Positions 40,001 to 47,461 of a stretch of 64,000 bases of DNA are shown here, piece after piece (within the stretch, counting starts at the first letter, position 1; every line of letters begins with the position of its first letter). The stretch is taken from the NCBI GenBank assembly GCA_002699585.1, contig PABP01000032.1, positions 76,636 through 140,635 of the forward strand. The letters run 5' to 3'. A model generated the notes under the pieces. It did not search any database. It was not told the origin of the DNA and was given only the letters and a program-made list of their open reading frames with translations. Both the position numbers and the translations under genes were made by a program. The stretch is from Anaerolineaceae bacterium (GTDB lineage: Bacteria > Chloroflexota > Anaerolineae > Aggregatilineales > Phototrophicaceae).

Positions 40001-41188
40001 CTACAAATGATTCTTTGCTTTTGTTAGAAATGTGATCAGACTGTCAATTCGCGCTTGTGCCATAGCCTGAGATTTTTCCTCGGCTATCAACCCTCTTATG
40101 AAGTCTTCTTCATCGCTGTCTTCAAGTTTTCGCATTGACTTGATAAATCGCCGGATATGTGCAGATGATACATTGGCATCTTCAGGATGCTCATTCTCGT
40201 TCCATCCATTCTCACAGATGTCACGAACCTGACGTCCGTTTAAGTTTAGTTGGATGATGTGCTGAACCATTTCCGTATGTGCTTGAGTGGGCAACTGTAG
40301 GACTGGCCGCAATCGATACTCATCAAGATCATGTCGATCTGCTAACTCAATGGCTTCATCGCTTAGTTGTAGAAGGCTTTTGAAATGGTGTAGCCTTCCT
40401 TTGCTGATGCCGCCCATAGCAGAAAGTATTGCTTCTGTGTATTCGCGTTTGCCGCGTAAATCGAGATCTAGTGCCTGCCGATAGAAATCCGGTGGCACGG
40501 GTCCACCTGGCATTTCATAGCCATGAACATAGAGCAGAAGCAGAGCGGCCTGCCGTGCCATCGCAATGGCTGATAGTCCAGATCTCGCCGTGTTCTCCTT
40601 GGCCTGCCGGAAAGCAGATGCGGATTCACTTGGGATGACGATGCAGGGAATCATGCCGTCACTCTCGTAGCCGGGAATGAAGTCGCGCAGAATCCAGGTG
40701 GCCCAGTAGCGCCGTTCGCCTGTCTCGATGCGGAACTGCCGCGTCACGCCCTGAGAGACATCAACGACCGTCAGCGGATTGACCTGGCCATCATCGCGGA
40801 TGGTGACAGCCAGATTCACCAGATCATGTATAAGATGTTCTTCAGGGGAGAGGGGCGGTAATTCATCGTTGTTGTCAGCGTCCGGATTGCCCAGTAGTTC
40901 GAGCACATTGGAGAAGGGTCGTCCCTGTTGCCGTGCGGCTAGTTGAGCAATCTGAATCAACTCCCGCATGGCTTGAGAGGGTGTCACCTGCCCGGCATGG
41001 AATGCGCAATAGATACGATCTGGCAGCACGCGACGCGGTTGCAGGGGATCAGGTCGCACCAGATCAAGCAGGATGTGCTCAACTCGCAGGCTGTTATCTT
41101 GCAGGAAGTCCATATCGCCACCACCGAGCATGTCGGCGGTGACGCTGTCAAGTAAGCTGGTGTTGATCTGTCGTTTTTTGCGTACCAT
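40001..41188 (-). CDS. parB: ParB-like partition protein
   Basis: A 395-residue DNA-binding partition protein. The ParB/Srx nuclease-like N-domain has IETGERRYWATWILRD (box matching GERRxRA) and KENTARSGLSAIAMARQAA (box N-x-x-R-x-x-L-S-x-x-E-x-A). A helix-turn-helix region follows (ILSAMGGISKGRLHHFKSLLQL). The N-domain is interrupted by a long acidic insert (DADNNDELPPLSPEEH), unlike chromosomal ParB. It lies 2 bp after parA in the usual parAB order and is terminated at 39972-39997. It should bind a parS-like centromere on the element; candidate palindromes lie in 42.0-42.5 kb. Confidence 0.82.
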   Translation of the reverse strand: MVRKKRQINTSLLDSVTADMLGGGDMDFLQDNSLRVEHILLDLVRPDPLQPRRVLPDRIYCAFHAGQVTPSQAMRELIQIAQLAARQQGRPFSNVLELLGNPDADNNDELPPLSPEEHLIHDLVNLAVTIRDDGQVNPLTVVDVSQGVTRQFRIETGERRYWATWILRDFIPGYESDGMIPCIVIPSESASAFRQAKENTARSGLSAIAMARQAALLLLYVHGYEMPGGPVPPDFYRQALDLDLRGKREYTEAILSAMGGISKGRLHHFKSLLQLSDEAIELADRHDLDEYRLRPVLQLPTQAHTEMVQHIIQLNLNGRQVRDICENGWNENEHPEDANVSSAHIRRFIKSMRKLEDSDEEDFIRGLIAEEKSQAMAQARIDSLITFLTKAKNHL

Positions 41189-41190
41189 GG

Positions 41191-42018
41191 CTAGACCGCC
41201 TTCTGACGTGCCATCTGGCGCACCAGCGTGCTGACCAGTTCAGCATACGCCTGACTGGCAGCCGCTTTGGGGTCGTAGTTGAAAACGCTAAGGTGGTTGT
41301 GATGAGAGTAAGATACTGCCTCATTCTGCGGAATCACACCACACACCAGTTGCCCCAACACACCGTGCGCTCTCAACTCATCCAGCAGCTGCGTATGCCC
41401 TTTCACACGCCGATCCATCTTGGTGACGAGGATACCACTCACATGCAAACTGGGATGACGCCAGCCCTCGCGAACATCGTTGATTTTTCCAATGACGCTC
41501 AAGAGACCCACTGTTTCCAGATAACGTGGTTCCACCGGGACAATGGCGTCTGTAGCTGCCAGCAACCCCATTTCGGTCATCAGCGAGAACGAAGGACGGG
41601 TGTCGATGACGATGGCAGCATAATGCGGTGCGATCTTGGAAAGCGGATCTGCCAGCCGATAAGGTGCTCCGGCGGTGCCTGTGAGTTCCCGTTCAGCACC
41701 TTCGAGCAGATGCGAGGCTGGCAGCACATGCAGATCGGCATCCCAGGTGCTCTGCACGATGCACTCAGACAACACATTCGCTGCCTCTCGGCGATCTGCC
41801 ATAAGCACAGTGTACAGGCTGTTGTCAGTACCGAAGTCGTTATGTCCGGTGGTCACCAGCGAGGCATGCCCCTGGCTGTCGGTGTCGATTAGCAGCACAC
41901 GATGATTGCTGGCCTTGAAGTGTCGCAGGATGTGCACGAGACCGAGCGCGATGTTCGTTGCAGACGTGGATTTTCCCACGCCGCCTTTGTGGTTCGTCAG
42001 AACGATGGAACGCGTCAT
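41191..42018 (-). CDS. parA: ParA-type partition ATPase
   Basis: A 275-residue MinD/ParA ATPase. Deviant Walker A: IVLTNHKGGVGKSTSATNIALG, with the signature Lys. A-prime motif: VLLIDTDSQGHAS. Walker B: YAAIVIDTRPSFSLM, in which Arg-Pro replaces the more usual Cys/Pro-Pro. It forms the motor of plasmid or chromosome segregation with ParB. ATG 42018 follows GGAGGAAAT. No extra N-terminal HTH is present, so it is of the type that does not bind its own promoter directly. Codon use is richer in G and C than in the metal genes, consistent with different ancestry. Confidence 0.88.
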   Translation of the reverse strand: MTRSIVLTNHKGGVGKSTSATNIALGLVHILRHFKASNHRVLLIDTDSQGHASLVTTGHNDFGTDNSLYTVLMADRREAANVLSECIVQSTWDADLHVLPASHLLEGAERELTGTAGAPYRLADPLSKIAPHYAAIVIDTRPSFSLMTEMGLLAATDAIVPVEPRYLETVGLLSVIGKINDVREGWRHPSLHVSGILVTKMDRRVKGHTQLLDELRAHGVLGQLVCGVIPQNEAVSYSHHNHLSVFNYDPKAAASQAYAELVSTLVRQMARQKAV

Positions 42019-42503
42019 GATAGATATTTCCTCCGCTTAACGCAGTGATTTGAACAAAACCGCCTGCGAAACCAACACGTTTCCACCCTGTGCTATCCTG
42101 TGGGGTGGGAGTGTCGTTCGCCTCCGCGACGGTGCTTCAAGGTGGGCTGGGAGAGAAATCGCCTCTCCTCGGCCTACCCAAAAAGCCGAGATCAGATTAG
42201 GTTCAAGATGCGTTGTAAGCGGGTGTTTTGAGGGAAAACAATCGATTGAAGGAACTTAATAGAAGGCTTTCGAGGACTTGCATGTTCGGACTGTGTCTCC
42301 TCAGGTCCACCTGAAGCAATTTTACTCGAACATTCTCCACTTAATCAAACAGATCAAACTTTCCTAAAAAGCATTGCGTTTCCACAACACAGTGCTTTTT
42401 CGCGTCTCCTTGGTCCTAATCACGGTCTTTGCGGTGAAGCGGAGGAGATTTCCCCTCCCCCGTCCACCTGAAGTCTCGCTGGTCCTGGCAGCCAGACCGC
42501 TGT
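42019..42503. other. Hairpin-rich non-coding region upstream of parA
   Basis: No gene is seen in about 485 bp. Structures present: CCACCC/GGGTGG (about 42083-42107), GGAGAG/CTCTCC (about 42150-42168), TCGGC/GCCGA with an 11-base loop just after it, a perfect dyad TCAGGT-CC-ACCTGA (42301-42314), and a terminator-like hairpin (42367-42401). GTCCACCTGAAG recurs at about 42462-42473, and TCCTCAGGTC-x-ACC recurs at 42299-42312 and about 42541-42554. Likely holds the parA promoter and possibly the partition site or origin. Confidence 0.5.
42367..42401. terminator. Bidirectional intrinsic terminator
   Basis: An 11-bp stem AAAAAGCATTG / CAGTGCTTTTT with one G-U pair and a 13-base loop. It is downstream of the recombinase remnant on the minus strand and would insulate it from parA. 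Confidence 0.7.
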
Positions 42504-42956
42504 TCACAAGTGTAGCAGGATAGCGAAGGGTCTTTGATGCTCCTCAGGTCTACCATGCTGTAACATTACCTCTTGTACCTCAGATAGCATCATGGCACGA
42601 ATGATTAGATATTGGTCTGTCCAGGGCTGTAATCTAAAGTCTGTAATTTGCTTTTCTTCCAGATCGAACAAAATATACTCAAAAATCGAATGAACTAAGC
42701 TACGTTTATCTTCAGATGTACCTTCGTACCATACTCGTTTAAGGTTCATCAGTGCGCCAAGCACTGATATAAGTTCCACAATAGTTTCCTGCGTTTTGAC
42801 ACTACGTGCTTCCCAATGGGCGATTATTTCTTGGTTACATTTCTTGATTATTAGGCATTCATCTTTGGAAATATCAACTTTCATAAAGAGGAACTTTGCA
42901 CGGTCAAGACGATGACGCCACTTAGCAATCGCTTCGCGTCGGCCGGTTGGTAGTGT
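42504..42956 (-). pseudogene. C-terminal remnant of a large serine recombinase
   Basis: The frame is open from about 42968 to the stop at 42504 and its coding sense begins without a start codon at about 42956 (REAIAKWRHRLDRAKFLF, then VDISKDECLIIKKCNQEI). This is the coiled-coil region of large serine recombinases, whose usual form is RL..LF..GDISKEEY. It continues with KRSLVHSIFEYILFDLEEKQITDFRLQPW, their C-terminal tail. The catalytic N-domain with the Ser nucleophile and the recombinase domain are absent. An ATG at 42884 would give a 126-residue product, but the homology extends upstream of it, so truncation is favoured. It lies at the outer edge of the plasmid-like block, where integrases of ICEs normally sit. 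Confidence 0.6.
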
Positions 42957-43001
42957 GTGAGTATGTTACATCATAGTAACTAGGATAGACTCGATTTTGG
43001 C

Positions 43002-46000
43002 TTAACTAAGCTCTTTGAGCAATATGGCTTTATGGATTGTTGCACCGGAATGGTAGGCATCCTGTTTCAGAACACTCTCGAAATGACTCAGTGCTTGCGT
43101 GAACTGCTCTAGTCCAAGATGACCTAGAGCCATCATATAGTGGCAATGAACGTGATTATTTAGAATCAGGTCTTCGTCAAACACAAGGAAATCTGGTAAA
43201 GAAACCGCAAAATAGTCAATGGTTACTTCGTCTTCCATGTGCTTCGTTCCATAGTCAATCAGTCGCTGGAAGATTTCGTTCGCTTGTTGATCTTCACCCA
43301 ACGCCTCAAGTGCCTTACCCTGATAGTAGATCATGTCTGGTGGCTGGTCGTTATAGTAGATAGCGGACGTTGGCTCAGTGTTGCCGGTTGACGCCAACTC
43401 AAAATATTCTTGGCTCTTAGATTGGTTGCTTAGTAAAGAATGGGCACACCCTAAATAGTAATCTACGTGATTCTGTTGAGCATTTGCCAATCTGCCTTCA
43501 CCCAGATTCTCTGGAAAACATTGGGCTTGTTCTAACTCATTGACGGCACCCTCTGCATCGTCAGACGCGAGCTTCTGTCTCGCGAGTTGAACCAAACTAA
43601 AAACATATTGACCCGTAATCTTGCCTTCACCGCCTTCCCAAGGATGGAACGTACGAGATAGCAGGATATCGAGCGCTTCCTGATAGCGTTGTAACAGATT
43701 AAGTAGCGTAATACGTTCAAGAGTGAGATCGTCTCGCCCATCTACTAATTGAGGATATGTGTCCAGACGTTGCAGACGCAACTCGATGGCTTCATTACGC
43801 TTCTTATGTAGCTGATCTAGCTCAAATAGAACGCGGGCGTCACTGGTGTCGAGCGCAAAAGCAGATTCAAAAGCACTCAAAGCTGCGTCCAGATCACCGC
43901 GCTTGTTAGCGTAAGCCAAACCCAAATTGCGATGTACTGTTGGGAATTGAGGATTGAGTTGACGAGCATGTTCCCAGCAGTTGATGGCCTCATCATAGCA
44001 ACGGTGTCCATACCAGAAATTGCCCAGATAATATGGGGCAAACGCGTCATCTGGATTATGTTCCATAGCAGCTTCGAGCACGGGTATACATTCAATTCTA
44101 TTGGGGAAACAATAATCTGGTGGCATATTGGCTGCTTCTTCAAAAGCAGCTTTTGCTGCTGGATCACCTCTCTGGAGGTAAAACCAGCCAAGATAGTAGT
44201 GCACCATCGGATTAACAGGCGGAGCTTCTTTTAGCAAGCCAATTGCGTCTTCAAACAGTCCAGCATGCGCATAGTCCAGCGAAACCTCGATATAGTTGTG
44301 AACATGCTCTCGCATGAGGTCCCGATATGTTGGCACACCATTCAATAGAAAGTGCTCATAATAGGCACCGAGATCCAGGCGGTCGCGTTGGATGCTTTCA
44401 GACGCGACCTGCCTTGCCAGGTCAGTTTGCCCAAGATGACGCATGACAGCCATCTTCAGATGGTGCGCCTTATGGTGCGTTGCATTTCTCGTCAGTGACC
44501 GTTCAAGTAAGTCCAATGCCTCAGGTAGGTCGTTGAGGCGTACAGCGAGCCGTGCAAGTTCAAAATAGGCACTATCCTGCCAGGCAGCATTCCAGGTGGC
44601 TTTGTAGAAAGCATCCTTTGCCGACTCGAATCTCGCCTGCATGACCAACGCTAGTCCCAAATTGTAGTAGGCTTCTCCATCATATGGATTGGGATTGCGC
44701 TGCGTCAAACGCTCAATCGCACGACGAAAAGAGGCCTCTGCTTCCGCAAATTTACCTCGACGCAATAGCAGCAACCCCATTGCATTGTTGCAGCGATAGT
44801 CGAAGGGATCGCGTTTCAGAGCTTCTTCGTAATATGGTTCCGGTTGGTAGGTCGCATGTCGATATTGTTCCAGATGTAGCCCATTGAGATAGAGTTCTTC
44901 ATTGGTTTCGATGTCGGCGGGCGCTTTGGCTGGTTGCGCCGGGTCAGGAATGGGATGCTCAGCAGTGGCAAGAGGTGTGTAGGCAATTAGTTCCTGTTGG
45001 CTGTTGGCATCTACGACGCGCAGCGTTAGTTCTTGCTCGAAGCTAGCTTGCTCTAGGCGCATGATATGCTGAAAAGCCGCATCTGGTGTCAAATCAATCT
45101 CTTGCTCGAAGATCGACTGATCTTTGCGAAGTAATTGGATGAGAACTTTCCGCGGGCTAGTGACATAAACCCCAATGCAGACTTCGATGTTGTCAACCTC
45201 AAGGTTGATGACCGCCTCTTTGCTGGCGTTTTTGGCTGCACCGATGGCCTTGTACGGCATGAATACCTGAGTAAAACGCTTTTCTTCTCCAGGCTGTAAC
45301 CATGAAAAATCAGGTTGATTATCCGTATATGCGCCGCACATCAATTCGATGTATGGGCCGTCTTCGTCAGTCAGCTGCCGATCCCACGCCTGACCAAAGT
45401 CGCCATTGCCCCAGGTCCACTGTTTTTTACCAGGCACGACATGGTGATTCGCCACATGCATCATGCCCGCCTGTTTACCATGATCATAGCATCCCAGGAA
45501 ATCAAAGTCGGAGCGGTAAGCCATGTACGATGTAGGCACAGGTATGTTCTTGTAACGCGAAATATCCGTCCCCGGAGAGTAATCCATCTTATAGTACGTG
45601 CCCTTAGCAATGGGAAATGTAGAGACATCGCGCTTACCATGATCCATAACCGCGTGGACATCCGGCGGAAAAACGGACTGGTAATCATCATTGACGGCTA
45701 CGGCCGGATTTGCCCACCACAAGAATGTCTGAGGGGTGCTGGTTCGGTTGTAGAGCTGAACGCTAATCTCTAAATAGGCTTTGTTCGGCTGCAGCGTAAA
45801 ACCAGCCATACCCTTTGTGCGGAACATGCGCTCAATCTCACCTATCCACACGGTTTGGCTGCCATCTTGATTCTCTTCGATGATGTACTCAACGGGGTCA
45901 AATGTGCTAGGACGATGGTGCTGCGGCCAGTTGAATTCAATTCCACCAGAAATCCAGGGCCCTGTCAGGCCGACAAGTGCCGGTTTGATAACTCGATTGT

Positions 46001-46334
46001 AATAAATGAAATGATAGCCATTGGTCTTATCGACTGCCATCTGCACTCGCCCACCAATTTCCGGCAAGAGCATAATTTTGAGGTAGCGATTTTCCAAATA
46101 GATAGCTTTGTAGGCCTTATCCTCTTTTTTGTCATAAATGCGATCAATGACAGGATACGGATACACGACGCCGCTGCTGCCCTGGTAGACGCGCTTTTCC
46201 AGGAACATGGGATTTTTGTTGGGAGTTCCAACGCCATAAGTGGGTATAATGACTTTTTCTTCCCAGACACGCACAATATCTGCTGCCAGATCACTGGATA
46301 GATTTGAAGTCAAAACAAACCTCTCATAGTACAT
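43002..46334 (-). CDS. DUF5107 domain protein with C-terminal TPR repeats
   Basis: A 1110-residue protein. The first about 400 residues are the DUF5107 domain, a galactose-mutarotase/glycosidase-like beta sandwich (YLKIMLLPEIGGRVQMAVDKTNGYHFIYYN, GGIEFNWPQHHRPSTF, QTFLWWANPAVAVND). From about 480 onward come many TPR units (DPFDYRCNNAMGLLLLRRGKFAEAEASFRRAIE, PTVHRNLGLAYANKRGDLDAALSAFESA). DUF5107-TPR proteins occur in carbohydrate loci of soil and gut bacteria and probably bind or process oligosaccharides. No signal peptide is visible, so it is cytosolic. It diverges from an AraC regulator over 117 bp, which implies shared control, and is not part of the plasmid block. Confidence 0.78.
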   Translation of the reverse strand: MYYERFVLTSNLSSDLAADIVRVWEEKVIIPTYGVGTPNKNPMFLEKRVYQGSSGVVYPYPVIDRIYDKKEDKAYKAIYLENRYLKIMLLPEIGGRVQMAVDKTNGYHFIYYNRVIKPALVGLTGPWISGGIEFNWPQHHRPSTFDPVEYIIEENQDGSQTVWIGEIERMFRTKGMAGFTLQPNKAYLEISVQLYNRTSTPQTFLWWANPAVAVNDDYQSVFPPDVHAVMDHGKRDVSTFPIAKGTYYKMDYSPGTDISRYKNIPVPTSYMAYRSDFDFLGCYDHGKQAGMMHVANHHVVPGKKQWTWGNGDFGQAWDRQLTDEDGPYIELMCGAYTDNQPDFSWLQPGEEKRFTQVFMPYKAIGAAKNASKEAVINLEVDNIEVCIGVYVTSPRKVLIQLLRKDQSIFEQEIDLTPDAAFQHIMRLEQASFEQELTLRVVDANSQQELIAYTPLATAEHPIPDPAQPAKAPADIETNEELYLNGLHLEQYRHATYQPEPYYEEALKRDPFDYRCNNAMGLLLLRRGKFAEAEASFRRAIERLTQRNPNPYDGEAYYNLGLALVMQARFESAKDAFYKATWNAAWQDSAYFELARLAVRLNDLPEALDLLERSLTRNATHHKAHHLKMAVMRHLGQTDLARQVASESIQRDRLDLGAYYEHFLLNGVPTYRDLMREHVHNYIEVSLDYAHAGLFEDAIGLLKEAPPVNPMVHYYLGWFYLQRGDPAAKAAFEEAANMPPDYCFPNRIECIPVLEAAMEHNPDDAFAPYYLGNFWYGHRCYDEAINCWEHARQLNPQFPTVHRNLGLAYANKRGDLDAALSAFESAFALDTSDARVLFELDQLHKKRNEAIELRLQRLDTYPQLVDGRDDLTLERITLLNLLQRYQEALDILLSRTFHPWEGGEGKITGQYVFSLVQLARQKLASDDAEGAVNELEQAQCFPENLGEGRLANAQQNHVDYYLGCAHSLLSNQSKSQEYFELASTGNTEPTSAIYYNDQPPDMIYYQGKALEALGEDQQANEIFQRLIDYGTKHMEDEVTIDYFAVSLPDFLVFDEDLILNNHVHCHYMMALGHLGLEQFTQALSHFESVLKQDAYHSGATIHKAILLKELS

Positions 46335-46384
46335 TTTTGTTTTGCACTATAGCAGTCTCGATAACGTCGCGGCAATGGATGAAA

Positions 46385-46396
46385 CACTGGTATAAT
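46385..46396 (+). promoter_or_regulatory. Extended -10 promoter before the AraC gene
   Basis: TGG-TATAAT places a perfect -10 hexamer at 46391-46396 with the TGn extension at 46388-46390, about 55 bp from the AraC start. No good -35 is present at 17 bp, which is usual for extended -10 promoters or activator-dependent ones. Confidence 0.5.
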
Positions 46397-46451
46397 AGAC
46401 TATCTTATGGATCGTAGGCCTCTTTATAATTATTGAATCAGTTTGATAGCC

Positions 46452-47336
46452 ATGATACGAATCAAAGATGGTTTCTTAGGACAAAAACAGTGGGTTATCC
46501 CCAAAAACCACCTGATTCGGTGGAGCAATCATCCTCTGCTTCAGTCACTCATTCCCACTGATATTGGCTATTATCCCCAGGCGCGCTATCATTACCGAGA
46601 GCGTGAGCAAGGGGCAGACCAGAACATTCTCCTTTTTTGTATTGCAGGCTCTGGCTGGTGCCAGATCAATAATGAGCAGCAGACAATAGCCCCTGGCGAG
46701 GCATTACTGATTCCGCGCGGAGTGCCGCATATCTACGGTGCATCAGAGGATGATCCCTGGTCCATTCATTGGGTACACTTTTACGGCACAATAGCGGATG
46801 CCTATGCATACCATCTGCCAGAAAACGAAAACGTCATCGTGATTGACCCACAGACTGGGCGAGTCATCGAAGACCTCTTCTATGAATGTTATGATTCGTT
46901 TGTTGGTGGCTTCGTCCTGCACCGGCTGATCTATTGTGCGCAACTCTTGCATCATCTTCTAGGCAGGCTATTTTTCAACAACAAGGCATACTCCCCGGTA
47001 CAGCGGACAAACCGCTTTCATAGTATTGAATCCACGCTGGGGTTTTTGCATGACCACATACATGAAAATCTCTTGCTCGCAGATATTGCCGCCCATGCCA
47101 ACTTATCCGCGTCGCATTTTTCCTTTTTATTTAAGCAGCAGACGGGTTATTCGCCTGTCGACTACTTTATTCAGCTGAAGATGCAGCATGCCTGCCAGAT
47201 GCTAACGTTTACCAAGCGCACAGTCCAGGAAATCGCTTATTGCGTTGGCTACAATGACCCTTATCATTTTTCTCGCCTCTTCAAAAAAGTCATTGGTGTT
47301 TCACCACGACAGTACCGTCAATCTCCATCGGGATAA
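46452..47336 (+). CDS. AraC-family transcriptional regulator
   Basis: A 294-residue regulator. The N-terminal half is a cupin sugar-binding domain (LLFCIAGSGWCQINNEQQTIAPGEALLIPRGVPHIYGA, near residues 58-95). The C-terminal 100 residues are the double helix-turn-helix: NLLLADIAAHANLSASHFSFLFKQQTGYSPVDYF and RTVQEIAYCVGYNDPYHFSRLFKKVIGVSPRQYR. ATG 46452 is chosen over a TTG at 46443. It lies between the divergent DUF5107 gene and the GH2 gene, and most likely activates them and the sugar ABC operon in response to an oligosaccharide. Confidence 0.88.
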   Translation: MIRIKDGFLGQKQWVIPKNHLIRWSNHPLLQSLIPTDIGYYPQARYHYREREQGADQNILLFCIAGSGWCQINNEQQTIAPGEALLIPRGVPHIYGASEDDPWSIHWVHFYGTIADAYAYHLPENENVIVIDPQTGRVIEDLFYECYDSFVGGFVLHRLIYCAQLLHHLLGRLFFNNKAYSPVQRTNRFHSIESTLGFLHDHIHENLLLADIAAHANLSASHFSFLFKQQTGYSPVDYFIQLKMQHACQMLTFTKRTVQEIAYCVGYNDPYHFSRLFKKVIGVSPRQYRQSPSG

Positions 47337-47461
47337 TAACAAGAATCGTAAGATAGTCTATCAAGTCGTTATTTTTTCTATTCTTTCGACTACAGTTAGC
47401 AAGTAAAGTACATATGTAAATTTTTTATTTTTGCACTTACAAGGTTTATTGGACTATTTTG

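Noticed and set aside
42062-42086. GAAAC/GTTTC dyad near parA as a parS site
   Set aside because: The canonical parS core has the arms in the opposite order (GTTTCAC/GTGAAAC) and no spacer of this kind; similarity is superficial.
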